This document shows, piece by piece, positions 34,127 through 45,434 of a stretch of 64,000 nucleotides of DNA. The position numbers were made by a program, and so were the translations under genes. Below the pieces are notes generated by a model. It was not told the origin of the DNA and made no database searches. It was given only the letters and a program-made list of their open reading frames with translations. The DNA comes from Loripinus fragilis. Lineage: Eukaryota; Mollusca; Bivalvia; Lucinida; Lucinidae. The stretch lies in the NCBI GenBank assembly GCA_964019695.1, contig OZ026524.1:62007066-62071065 (forward strand), read 5' to 3'. Numbering within the stretch: the stretch's first letter is position 1; the number at the start of each line of letters is the position of its first letter.

Positions 34127-34849
34127 TACTTAGTGTTTGTAGCTGAACATGCTTGTTTCCATGAAATACTTAGTGTTTGTACCTGAACGTGCTTGTTTCT
34201 ATGAAATACTTAGTGTTTGTACCTGAACCTACTTGTTCTATGAAATACTTAGTGTTTGTACCTGAACGTGCTTGTTTCTATGAAACACTTAGAGTTTGTA
34301 CCTGAACCTACTTGTTTCTATGAAATACTTAGTGTTTGTACCTGAACCTACTTGTTTCTATGAAATACTTAGTGTTTGTAGCTGAACCTACTTGTTTCTA
34401 TGAAATACTTAGTGTTTGTACCTGAACCTGCTTGTTTCTATGAAATACTTAGTGTTTGTACATGAACCTACTTGTTCTATGAAATACTTAGTGTTTGTAC
34501 CTGAACATGCTTGTTTCTATGAAATACTTAGTGTTTGTACCTGAACCTACTTGTTTCTATGAAATACTTAGTGCTTGTAGCTGAACCTGCTTGTTTCTAT
34601 GAAATACTAAGTGTTTGTACCTGAACCTGCTTGTTTCTATGAAATACTTAGTGTTTGTACCTGAACCTGCTTGTTTCTATGAAATACTTAGTGTTTGTAC
34701 CTGAACCTGCTTGTTTCTATGAAATACTTAGTGTTTGTACCTGAACCTACTTGTTTCTATGAAATACTTAGTGTTTGTACCTGAACCTGCTTGTTTCTAT
34801 GAAATACTTAGTGTTTGTAGCTGAACCTACTTGTTTCTATGAAATACTA
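34127..34849 (+). repeat. 40-bp satellite, main block (about 18 units)
   Basis: The unit reads 'aaatacttagtgtttgtacc' followed by 'tgaacctgcttgtttctatg'. About 18 units are nearly identical; the commonest alternates are ctac/ctgc and gtac/gtag. It continues at 39825 after the 4.98-kb element and before 25771 on the other side of the 8.36-kb element. High similarity suggests recent amplification. Confidence 0.95.
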
Positions 34850-37800
34850 TAGACGGATGGCTGAGAATGGGTTTGCTCCCCCCCCCTAGGGAATTTCGCA
34901 GACATATCCTATCTTGTAGAGAATTGAAAGCCGAGTCTTTTAAGAGATGTTTGCACTTTGTGCTCCGGGGCGTTAGTTTGTAAGAGCCTGTAACATACGT
35001 TACTTAATCAAACTAAGAAAAAGTAAATTGAAAGTTTGGGCTACAAATTAAAGACATTAAAATATTTATTTTTAAAATCATTCATATAGTCTGCATACTG
35101 GATATCTTAACTACATATGACAGCCATTTGAACAAAATTGATGCTTCCTAAGGTGTCATATGCGTTACATAAATCAGATAACCCATTTAAATTTGCAAGT
35201 GTGGCTAACATCATTTACATTCACAATCTCTCGGTGTGTTTTGCAAAATGTTTTTAACCATGTCTGACTAGCTTTTGCAATTGGCTAACAGAACAAATAA
35301 AGTTTGTTTTCCTAGCTTGAATATTTTTTCTGGAATAAGCAATTAAACAACCCTACCCCTACCCAGTTTTAAGGTGAAATGTTTGGTATTAAAACTAAAG
35401 TAAAAATAGTTAAAAATATTTGCAGTTGATGAATGTGTTTCATTGTTTGGGATTTATTTGCTTATATGAAAAGACTCATAAATCTGCAAGTTTGTTGAAA
35501 AATTGTAAATATCAGAGGATGTAACATATGTTACCTGATGTAATAAATGGGCAAGCCCATTGTCTTTACGTAAGATATGCCTAAAAATGTTTTAATCTCC
35601 TCGAGGGAATTTTGCAGACATATTCCTTCTTATAGTACAACTCAAGCTGCATCAAATAAGGGATGTTTGCACTCTCTATGTTGGGGCATTAGTCTGAAAC
35701 AGCGTGTTACATGCGTTACTATATCAAATAAAGGAAATGTAGTTTGAAAGTTTGAGCTAAAGTGTGAAAAAACTTGCAGCTGTTGGATATCTTACATTGT
35801 TTAAGGATTTTAAACTGGCTCCTATGATAAAGACTTATATATCTGCTAGTTGTCATCAAGTTTTAAAGATCAGAGAGCGTTACATATGTTAGCGTGATAA
35901 GTAAAATCATCAAACAGTATTTTGACATCAAGCTGAGTAAGGGCCTGCTCCATCCTAATCCCCTTTGGAATTCTGCAGACAAATTACATCTTATGTAACC
36001 ATTCAAGGTGCATTTAATAAGAAATGTTTGCACTCTGTAAGTCGGGGCGTTAGCCTGTAACAGCTTGTTACATATGTTACTATATCATTTTGAGGATAAG
36101 AAATTTTAATGTTTGAGCTACTAAAAGAAGACATTAAAATTATCTAATAAATTGATATTCTTATAGTCTTTATACTGGATGTCTTTACTACATATGGAAG
36201 CTGTTTACCATTAATACGGCTAACTGTGGTGTTATGTGCGTTACATGAACCTAATTATAATTTAAAAGCTATAATTGTGGCTATCGTCATTTAGTTAAAC
36301 AACTTCTATGACTTGGTTTCAAACTGTTTTATTAGATTTTACAAACATATACTCAATTGATGAATAGGAAAAACCAAGTTTGCTTTTCTATCTTAAATAT
36401 ATTGTCTTATAGGAGCTAATACACAGCCCTACTCCCAGTTTTACAGAGAAGCAAATTTTGTTAATACGGTTTAAGTAAAACACATGAAAGTGATTACAGC
36501 ATGTCGATATTTTTCATTTTCTTAGTCTGTCTTGCTCATATATCTGCAAGATGTCACTAAGTTTAAGATCAGGACACTTAATGTGTACTTATAAGTCTTT
36601 GGTGCCAAAACACTAGAAATTATATTCATTTCTGATTATCAAGCCCATGGACTGTTTTTACAGATGTTATCAATGACCTTTTGGACACATTTCCTAATAC
36701 GGTGCATATAATGCTTAATATACAGCCACAAATAGAAAAGATAGTTTTTCATTTTTACAAGAAAATACAATAAATGAAATGGTCCAAACTATTTCTCATC
36801 GATTTAAAACTCATGTTAAACGTTTGTCGTTGTCTGCTTCTGTGGTAATCATTATTATCACACGCCTCTTTGCAACTAGTAAAATCATCACCCAATATTT
36901 CAATCATTTACTGTTATTCAATTTTACCCTCAGTCTACTCAAAATTGATGAGCCATTATCAACTTTCCAATTTTGCCATTTATGGCTTGGAACATTCGGC
37001 AACTGATATGAATTCCTAATAGTTGGCTCTTTGAGTATGTGTTTCAAGTGATACTCTGCAAGTAGGAGAAAGACTAAAGCTTTACATGGAAGAAAACTAT
37101 GCCATTAAGAGCAATGAGTACCTGGACTAATGTACCTTGATATTTCTGTGATAAAGAATCATATCTTAGCTGGTTAACTGTTATAAATGTAGCCTTTCCA
37201 TACATGCAACCGACATATTTTCATCTAATAATGTCTCTGCACTTATTATCTTTCCCCAAGCATTCAAAAACTTATTTGAAGTCTTAGTACTTCTGAAGTG
37301 CTGAAACCGAGGTAGCTCTTTCCCTTCAGATAAACGAACTAGATGTATCACAGCAGGTAAAGCAATGAAATGCAGGATGAACAGAGCGCAAATAGACCCT
37401 TTCAATTCAATGATTCACTAAGTTTCTAAGATAAGAGCGCTTATTAAAGGATGTAACATATATAACTCGTCATAATAAATGAGCAAGGGCATTGTCGTGA
37501 CATCCTTTTTGATTACACAGTCAGAGGCAAGTGTTTTCAATGGATCATGAAATGAGGCACCTTATCAACTTGTTTACTCTGTATAAATTTTCCATAGAGC
37601 ATAATATAGAACAACTGGTTATCCCATTCTACCTATAGTCCACTTTCCTTTTGAATGCAACAGCTAATGATATGGCTGTAAAAACTGAGAAATCATAGGT
37701 TTTACATTATTTTAAGACATGCTTCAATGTACTGACATCAAAAAAACAACCTACTGCAAGTATATTCTTTCTCTTATACCAGATAACTTTCAAGGTGTAA

Positions 37801-39824
37801 CAGAAATTGTTTCAGACGGTCTGCCAAAACCATCAAGAGTCAACATTGTAACTAAAGAAAACTTATAAAGTTCTTTGGGCGCAGCAAAATACTATTGATC
37901 TAATACCTGAGGACTTAAGCACCAAAAGACTGGATAGGTTCCATTGCAAATGATGCAAAAAAGCAGACTATCAAATTTCTGTTTGACCAATGTCAGAAAT
38001 CTTAAAGTATTCTTAGAGGTACACGGTAGAGACTTAGATTTTGCAAAATCAGAGCGAAGTTATCATTTGACTAGCATGGATGCAGATGCAGCTGCAGTTA
38101 GATTGCTCTTGCCACTTCACAGGAAGAGATATATACCAGAGTCATACTCCATTGTATGCATATATGTGAAATGGCATTAAACCCATATTTAATCAGGTGT
38201 TTGATCCCATGACACTGACATGCTGTTTCTGCTTTTGAAGAATGCTAAGGATTCAAGTTTGGCTGAGTCAAGTTGTTTGACGCTGGCATTGGCCACACAT
38301 ACAAAGATATTAAGTCTTTTGATGGCAAAAGAGGAGGATCACACGAAATGCTTATAAGTGATGTTTATCACAATTACCAATTTTAAAAAGTAATCTTAAT
38401 TAATGTAACACATATAACACCATAGGAAGCTGTATATTTGTTAAAAAATCTTTTCTTGTGTATCAAAGGTATTCAGCATGCAAACTACATGAATAATTCA
38501 AATAAACAGATAGTTTTATGTCTTCTTTCTGTTTCTCAGACTTTCAATTCATTTATTCTTAAATTGAAATGGTAACATACGTATCATACCATTACAGGCT
38601 AAACCCCTAGTTAATGAAGTGCAAACATCTCTTATTTGATGCAGCTTGAATTGTTCTTTAAGGTAGGATATGTCTGCACACTTCCAAAAGGGGTGGAAAG
38701 GAACAGGATTGTACTCAGTTTGCAGTCCTAATACAATGCCATGATTCTACTGGTTGTGATGAAATGGGTGATTATTTTGCCATAGAAGCAGACACAATGA
38801 TAGACATTGTGAGGGTGACTTGAATAAAGATTGTTTTTTAATAATTTCATTTAATAGGAATATTTATTGAATTGTGTCATTTAAATTAGAACTATTATTT
38901 CCTATCTATATGTCTATATATTTTAATATTATAGGCATAAGGAAATATGTGATTAAAAAGGTTATATATAACATAGGTAACACAATTCCACAGGCTTGTT
39001 ATCAGCAATGACTGTAATTACTACGACTAAGGCACCAGAGGCTAGAGATTAATAGGAAAACATTTGAAAAACGGTATTTTTCTGAAATATCATCTCTTAC
39101 TTCCAAGAAAATTTCCTAGCTCATTCATTATGCCATGTAACATATGTTACATACTTTAATAAGTGCTCTGATCCTGATGTCAAACTTGCAAATGTAAGAT
39201 TCTTTATTGCATTAGCAAGACAGTGCCAAAAATGTAAGATATCTGCGAGCGTCAAATATTTTCATATATTTTTCTTCAATAATAGATACCAAAATTGGAT
39301 ACTTAAAACTGGGGGTAGGGTTGTTTAATAGCTCATATAAAACAATTTATTTGAGATAGAAAAGCAAACATTGTTTTTTCTATTAGTCAAATGAGTATTT
39401 TAGTAAACTTAAATTAAAAACACTTGTAAAAATGCACAAATTGTCTGTAAAATGAATGATGTTAGTCACGATTTCAACTTTCAAAGGGAAATTTAATCTG
39501 TGTAACGCATATAACATCATTGAAGGCTGAAATTTTGTTTGAAATGCTGCTTTGATGTAGCTTAGGCATCCAGCTTGCAAACTACATAAGAAATTTGAAT
39601 AATTAGATGGTTCAATGTCTTCTATCTGTAGCTCAAACTTTCATTTTGATTTTTTCCTTAGTTTGTTACAGTAACATATGTAACAGGCTGTCAGAGACTA
39701 ACGCCCCGGAGCACAGAGTGCAAACATCTCTTAAAAGATGCGGCTTGAAATTTTCTTCAAGATAGGATATGTCTGCAAAATTCCCTAGGGGGGGGGAGCA
39801 GGACCTTTTTTTAGCTCGAAGTCT
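34850..39824. mobile_element. 4.98-kb inverted-repeat element with composite palindrome-bearing arms
   Basis: The ends form long inverted repeats: from the left 'cccctagggaatttcgcaga' (about 34885), 'gatgtttgcactttgtgctc' and 'ccggggcgttagt' align with the complement at 39690-39800 at roughly 85 per cent. ACTA stands on both sides (34846-34849 and 39825-39828), and removing the insert restores a satellite unit 'gaaatactaagtg', a variant present at 34606. The left arm repeats its terminal motif three times in direct orientation (about 34885, 35600, 35960), and the right arm carries it inverted at about 38600-38700 and the end. A 14-bp palindrome, GTAACATATGTTAC or near variants, occurs at about 14 sites through both arms. 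The middle (36.6-38.4 kb) is unique sequence. I know no described family with this layout. Confidence 0.85.
37180..38345. other. Unique centre of the 4.98-kb element; possible coding remnant
   Basis: This stretch is less AT-rich than the arms and has short frames (37181-37405 minus, 74 codons; 37944-38180 plus, 78 codons, including 'EVHGRDLDFAKSERSYHL'). The latter has balanced amino-acid composition over 60 residues, unlike the random frames elsewhere, and an adjacent frame continues with protein-like sequence to about 38345. I recognise no transposase motif. It could be a decayed element gene or chance. Confidence 0.25.
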
Positions 39825-40440
39825 ACTAAGTGTTTGTACCTGAACCTGCTTGTTTCTATGAAATACTTAGTGTTTGTACCTGAACCTGCTTGTTTCTATG
39901 AAATACTTAGTGTTTGTACCTGAACCTGCTTGTTTCTATGAAATACTTAGTTTTTGTACCTGAACATGCTTGTTTCTAGGAAATACTTAGTTTTTGTATC
40001 TGAACCTGCTTGTTTCCACAGAATACTTAGTTTTTGTACCTGAACATGCTTGTTTCTATGGAAATACTCAGTTTTTGTAGCTGAACCTGCTTGTTTCTAG
40101 GAAATACATAGTTTTTGTATCTGAACATGTTTGTGTCTAGAAAATACTTAGTTGTTGTAGCTGAACCTGCTTGTTTCTATGGAGTACTTAGTTTTTGTGG
40201 CTGAACCTGCTTGTTCTTTGGAAAAACTTAGTGCTTGTAACTGAACATGCTAGTTTCTAGGGAATACTTAGTGTATGTAGCTGAATATGTTTGCTTAAAG
40301 GGACTTCATTGTGTTTGTAACTGATAGCTTGTTTCTATGGAGTACTTAGTTCTTAAAGCTGAGCATGCTTGTGTCTAGGAAATACTTAGTGTTTTAAAGC
40401 AGTACCTGATTGTTTATAGGGACTTCGTAGTGTTTGGGTC
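39825..40440 (+). repeat. 40-bp satellite, right block (about 15 units)
   Basis: The first three or four units are identical to the main block at 34127-34849; divergence then increases steadily to the right ('gtttttgtatctgaacatg', 'gtgtatgtagctgaatatg') until the array fades near 40440. A homogenised centre with decaying edges is typical of unequal crossing-over. Confidence 0.92.
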
Positions 40441-40584
40441 ACAGTATTGCATTTCCAAATTAAGATGTATTTTAGTCCCTGAAATCTGTTTTTTAATTTA
40501 CCTTAGCAAACAGTGTAGATCCTGATGAAATACCGCGTTCTGCACCTTTTCACCAGGGTCTTCAATGTTAGCATACGTACTCGC

Positions 40585-40850
40585 TTAGGCGTTTCCAGTT
40601 TACAAAGGGTTATATAAGCTTTGAAACCAACAGAGGTTTCCAGGGGTTTCCAGTTTACAAAGGGTTATATGAGCTTTTAAACCAACAGAGGTTTCCAGTT
40701 TACAAAGGGTTATATGAGCTTTTAAACCAAGACAGGTTTTCAGGGTTTCCAGTTTATAAAGGGTTATATAAGCTTTGAAATAGATAGGGGTTTCCTCGGG
40801 TGTCCAGTTTACAGAGGGTTATATAAACTTTGAAACAAATGCTAATGCAG
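40585..40850 (+). repeat. ~50-65-bp tandem repeat, 5 copies
   Basis: Five units share 'tttccagtttacaaagggtt' followed by 'atataagctttgaaaccaac', at about 40596, 40656, 40690, 40745 and 40803. Unit length varies because 'aggggtttcc' linkers are duplicated. Confidence 0.85.
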
Positions 40851-40920
40851 TAAAATATGTATACAAAGGCCACTCAATGATAAACAAAACTAAGATTTTA
40901 ATGAAAAATGGTAGCTTTAT

Positions 40921-41061
40921 GAAGGTCAAAAGTATTGCTGAATGCTCTCTCTTGGCGCATTCTGCAATACTCTTGACCTGCACTTAGCGATAATAGGTCC
41001 TAAACCCGAATTTTCGGTCTTTTTGAGAGTGGCCGTTTCACACAGGGTTTACTGTATTGCC
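40921..41061. mobile_element. Foldback MITE, copy 2 of the 6591 family
   Basis: The hairpin 'aaagtattgctgaatgctct' with its complement 'ttctgcaatactcttgacct', then 'gtggccgtttcacacagggt' and the right end 'ttactgta', are shared with 6591-6851. The left end is absent or too diverged. Confidence 0.65.
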
Positions 41062-42403
41062 AAATTTTAGCAGCCACCGGCCCAAGATTGGAATGTACAC
41101 TAAAATCCTTTGGAATGTCACGTGTCACATACGCGATAATCTGATTGGGGGAAAAGTACAACATGTAGTACCATGTCCTGATAATTCCTCTAGGGTATTG
41201 GACTAATTTCATCAAGTGGACATGGGTGAGACATGGGTTATTAGGCCACAGGTCTGTTAGGATAACAAATAACCAATTTATGCCTTCTGTATATCTGTAT
41301 ATACAAGCAAATGTCGATTCAGCAAGCTTCAGTCGGGAGCGTTAGCATGTCATAATGCTCCTGAAAAATGATGAAAACCCCACCTAAAACAAATAAACGA
41401 AGCTTCTTTCGACAGTTTTCCTTGTCATAAGTGTGTATGTCTGCAAATAATCCAACAACTATTAACAATTGCCAGGGGCATATAATTTCTCTCACTGAAT
41501 GTGTATGTCCCTGCCATGGCCCAACATAATCTTCTTCCTACCATGCCCAAGGGATATATGTGTGCAAATGATTATAAGCAGTTCAAGATTTAATTAATGA
41601 CCTGAGCCTTAAAGGGATAATTCTCACTTTTTTAAAATGCATTTATTATAGAGTTTACAGTATGGCAGGAATAATCCCTCATTAAATGTTTGTGAATGCC
41701 CTTCTATTAGCCTGTAATTAATTACTTTTGCTTCTTAATGGGAGTCTGGTCATTTTCAGGTCAATGATCTCTACACACTAAAACTGGGATCATTTCCACC
41801 TGCTTACACACTACCAAAGCAGAATTATAAATCAGTCAAAAGGCAAAAAATAACAATGTTTAAGAGTAATGCTTTTAGAAGTGTGTGCATTGATAAGTAT
41901 ATTTTGATACTTGGCCCATATCAAATAATTAATTCTAAAATTTAAGTCTTAGAGCACTAATTATTACTTTAGCAGACGACATATTTTGTAACACTTTTCT
42001 TCATTTTGCTAACAAAAAGACAGAATAAAATCAAATGAAACTTATTGAAAAACAAAATACTTTTCGTTTGACAGTTGTTACATTTTAATTTGCATTGATT
42101 TGGCTGTTGATTGTAATTAAAACTGAATACCCATTATCCAATATTGAAATAAAGAAATTGACTGAAAGGTGCCGCTTCAATCATTTGGCAGACCAGCATA
42201 TTAAGGTTAACTCAGGTTAATGTGTGCCAATAGCTGCAAGGTGGCTGCTCACAGAAGATTAATAAACGGCTATAAAAGCTTCTGTAATTAACTAACCAGA
42301 TGGGTAAATGATCTTTGAAAATAAAATAAGTCCATAACGAAATATTTATTTGTGAATAAAGTAAAATGTTAAAAAAGCATGAACATACACTTTAACTGTT
42401 CAC
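41062..42403. other. Non-coding AT-rich stretch
   Basis: No tandem repeat or element ends were found. A lone 'cttaaagggataattctcac' (41612) resembles a TTAA-type terminal repeat but has no partner. Confidence 0.45.
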
Positions 42404-42407
42404 TTAA

Positions 42408-42627
42408 CCCATTTTAGCCCAGCGTCCTATTTGTGGGACATCGAAAAAAAGTGCAGACTCAGAGTCAGACACCGTAGAACGCGGCGTCTGATCAGGGTCT
42501 CCACAGTTTGCTTTCAGAATGTTTTATTGAATTTAAAATAAAAATAAAAAATCCACCTAGCAACCATCAAAACGGAAATGGACTGGTCCAATTGATAACG
42601 GTGGGAAATTCCATTCGGTTTAAATAG
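42408..42627. mobile_element. piggyBac-like MITE (CCCAT...), copy 2
   Basis: Left TTAA (42404-42407) and CCCATTTTAGCCCAGCGTCC are intact, and the core hairpin 'acgcggcgtctgatcagg' and 'gaaatggactggtccaattg' match copy 1 at 22592. The right end has decayed to 'ttcggtttaaatag'. The CAC-ended foldback copy B begins 9 bp further on. Confidence 0.75.
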
Positions 42628-42635
42628 ATCATATG

Positions 42636-42911
42636 CACACTGGTAAATGTATATGTCGATTTGGTGGTATTTACGCGTATTGCCGGTACTTCATATACCG
42701 GAAGTGGTAGACATTGGTGTTAAATCATATATAGAAAAACATGCCATATGCCTAAAGGACTGTATAGAATTAGACCATTTTTAAGTATTAGGCGTGCACA
42801 TGGCGATTTTTGTAAGCATTCAGGAATATATTCGATATGCCACTTCCGGTCTATGAAGTACCGGCAATACGCGTAAATACCACCAAATCGACGTATACAT
42901 TTACCAGCGTG
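42636..42911. mobile_element. CAC-ended foldback element, copy B
   Basis: The ends CACACTGGTAAATG and CATTTACCAGCGTG are flanked by a perfect 5-bp duplication ATATG (42631-42635 and 42912-42916). It corresponds to copy A (9062-9810) but lacks the nested GAGG element and most of one inner arm: the right arm jumps from 'attcaggaatatattcgata' to 'ccacttccggtctatgaag'. Confidence 0.88.
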
Positions 42912-42932
42912 ATATGTGCTAACATAGTTTTT

Positions 42933-42951
42933 CGGACTGGAGCCAGTCTAG
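42933..42951. repeat. Solo end of the 9-bp-TSD foldback MITE
   Basis: 'cggactggagccagtctag' equals the right terminal repeat of the elements at 10473 and 63011, with no second end nearby. A weaker half, 'gactgaagccagtctag', is at about 44581. Confidence 0.6.
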
Positions 42952-43177
42952 TTACATGCTGGTCTATAGCAGTTATTCCTGTGAAAATGTTCTAGCTTGT
43001 AATAAAACTGATACTGGCATGGACTGGTGCTGGGAAAATGTCTTCAGTTTATGGTTCTGTAATTAACCAGAAACTTGAAAGAATACTTAATCTGTCAGGT
43101 GATCAAATACCATTTAATTACCTTTTCCAAGAATGTGAATGGAATAGACACACACAGAAAATAAGAATTTATCATGA

Positions 43178-43291
43178 GTGTGGGGGTAGGATAGATAAAT
43201 CCATCCCGAAGATCGCCGTTTGACATCACGAGGCTTGCCGGTGCTTGCTCGGTGATCCCGAGGGACGGATTTTGCTATCCTACCCTCACAC
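43178..43291. repeat. Hairpin repeat GTGTGGGGGTAGGATAG, copy 1
   Basis: 'gtgtgggggtaggatag' at the left pairs with 'ctatcctaccctcacac' at the right, with 'ccatcccgaagatcgccgtt' inside. A second copy is at about 53106-53222, and similarity continues beyond the hairpin in both ('cagaagtccctgaa', 'tccttatccggtgt'). Confidence 0.7.
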
Positions 43292-43415
43292 GAATAATGG
43301 ATTCGTTTTCTTACTCACCAGCTTTTATTTGTTTATTAATTTATTATTTATTTTAAAATAAGCTTCCAGAAGTCCCTGAATACGCTAATAAGATGCAATT
43401 TCACATGATACCGTT

Positions 43416-43653
43416 GAGGCTTGTATAGGTGGGTACCAAATATCCCATATCCCTTGAAGTAAACAGGCAGATATCCCTTATAAATCAGCAAATATCCCCA
43501 TAATTAATTTTCTTAAATTTTTAATATCCCTGGAAGTTACGAAAATATTGAACCAAGTATCCCATATTCCTGGAAGTAAAATGGATAGTATCCTATATCC
43601 CTGGAAGTAAAATGGCAAATATCCTGTATCCCTAAAACCCCTATACACGCCTC
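43416..43653. mobile_element. GAGG-ended element with 6-bp TSD (ACCGTT)
   Basis: The ends GAGGCTTGTATAGG and, inverted, GAGGCGTGTATAGG differ at one position. Perfect 6-bp duplications ACCGTT flank the element (43410-43415 and 43654-43659). The 238-bp interior is a degenerate chain of 'tatcccatatccctggaagt' phrases. It is the best-preserved of the three members recognised (see 9075 and 45166). Confidence 0.88.
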
Positions 43654-43822
43654 ACCGTTACTTGACGTTATCCTTATCCGGTGTTCAAGAATGAAGCCTG
43701 TATCAGTCCCTCTAATCAGTACAAGTAACAGGAAATATTCTGAAGAAAAATGTGAAATATTCCAGAGGACATTCCAAAATTTTATCTCATTTTAAAGTTT
43801 TGTTCACATATATAGTTGGCAT

Positions 43823-43895
43823 TGGTGACGAATGGTTAAGTGCTAGGTGGAATTGTCGAGGTCGTGCGTTTGAACCCCGCCCGAGACTAAAAGAT
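43823..43895 (+). repeat. tRNA-like sequence, probable SINE relic
   Basis: 'gtgacgaatggttaagtgc' resembles a class II tRNA A box and 'gcgtttgaaccccgc' a B box about 40 bp downstream. Acceptor-stem pairing is poor and no CCA or clear target duplication is visible, so it is a SINE head or tRNA pseudogene rather than a functional tRNA. Confidence 0.5.
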
Positions 43896-43984
43896 TTTCA
43901 GTATCTGGTGGCCATACTCATGATACTTATTATTTCTATTGTCGTTGCTTTGTGCTGACCTCGAGAAAGTAAAATACTGAAAAA

Positions 43985-44135
43985 TAAAGAGTTTTTCCTG
44001 CCTAAAACACTCAGATGTTGTATTTATCATGCTGATAAATATTGAAATGCCAACAGTTGTTGGTTGTTGGCAATGAATTTCATGCTCAGTTGAGTTGAGC
44101 ATGAAAAGGGTTTTATAACCTCGGGATCAGGTTAT
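43985..44135. repeat. MITE CCCGAGGTTATAAAAC family, right part
   Basis: 'gtatttatcatgctgataaa', 'aaatgccaacagttgttgg', 'tcagttgagttgagcatg' and 'gttttataacctcggg' follow the order in copy 2 at 23884. The left end is missing. Confidence 0.65.
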
Positions 44136-44785
44136 CACACAGGAAACAGAGAAAAACACACAAAAAAACAACAACGAAAAACCTAAAAAAAAAATCTAAA
44201 ATAAAATAAACACTAAAAAACACAACACTTGGCTCCTTTAATCACCCAATGGAGGGCAATACATTAAGTGCGGGAACGACATGCCCCATTTGCAAGGCTA
44301 TACTATTCATATAAATTTGGTTATTGCATATGCACAAACGTCTCCTTTGAACGCCAAATGCTGACGTGTCCAACGGAGCATTAGGTCTAAAGTTTGGTCT
44401 TGTATATTTTCATGATTTTTAAAGCAGTGATCTACATGTGTATTGCAATATATTGTAGTATAGGCCTCTGATTTAAGGAGCCACAGGACGAAATATAATG
44501 TATTTCTGTCCCTGAACATTGCTTTCTATCTTAGAAATGCCGCGTTTTCTGAAAAAAATTACTTCTTCAGTAGGAATGTAGACTGAAGCCAGTCTAGAGC
44601 TACCATGGGGTCCATTTTACAATATTGAAAACGTTTCTTGGATAACAAGATTATTATCTAAGCAGGTAAACAGGTGTAGAAGAGCTAAAACGGCTCCAAG
44701 GGAAAAGGTAACCTCGTTTGATGTTCCATTGATTTTGTCTTATAAAATACTTTTTACAAGTAATAGATAGAGGATACTTTTCCGA

Positions 44786-44846
44786 GGCTTTCTTGTTTAA
44801 ACCGCGAGGTGGGCGTAGCCCACCGAGCGGTTTAAACAGAAAGCCA
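44786..44846. repeat. Strong 60-bp hairpin
   Basis: 'ggctttcttgtttaaaccgc' pairs with 'gcggtttaaacagaaagcc', and the inner 'ggtgggc' pairs with 'gcccacc' around a 2-base loop. No terminal repeats or target duplication were found around it, and its role is unknown. Confidence 0.75.
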
Positions 44847-45165
44847 AGGAAAAATCCTTTATTTAGCTTGTAGTATGGCGCAGGCGCAAATAAACACGTG
44901 CTACTGACACCTGGCGAAAATTACATTCGCTCCTCCCAGCATCCGGCCTAAGCTGTCAATTATATTACATTTACCTACGGTAAATTTGTCGCTATTTAGG
45001 AAGTTCCCTCCTACATCGCTGTTTAACTAAAATTGGAAGTTAGAGTACGGTTTTAAGCTCCTCCTTCGTCTTTATTCTAGGGTGTCTGATTTAAACATCA
45101 GCAAAGATCAAAGAAAAAAGCATAGGCCATACTACAAATCAAAATTAATCCGACTCAAAATAAAT

Positions 45166-45401
45166 GAGGCCCTCGAAGGAGCCTGGAAGTGGAGTCCCTG
45201 GTATCATACCCCTTTACATATTTTGAAAAGTATCCCTTATCCCTGAAAAGAAATGGGCAAATATCACCAAAATTTACAGAAATTTAGAAAGCTTTGTATC
45301 ACTATATCCCTAAAAACACTTTGAATTTTCATAAAAGTATCCCATATCCCTTTAATTATTTGGCCAATATCCCTAGATCCCCAAAGCAATCCCAGGGCCT
45401 C
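45166..45401. mobile_element. GAGG-ended element with 6-bp TSD (ATAAAT)
   Basis: The ends GAGGCCCT and AGGGCCTC are inverted repeats, flanked by perfect 6-bp duplications ATAAAT (45160-45165 and 45402-45407). The interior again consists of 'agtatcccatatccct' phrases, in the same orientation as the element at 43416, though the termini beyond GAGGC differ. Confidence 0.87.
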
Positions 45402-45434
45402 ATAAATTTAAGGCTGACGTGTCTTATTTGAAAG

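Noticed and set aside
25675..40440. CRISPR-like array
   Set aside because: The 40-bp units are contiguous without unique spacers, so this is a eukaryotic satellite. The same holds for the 73-, 98- and 45/50-bp arrays.
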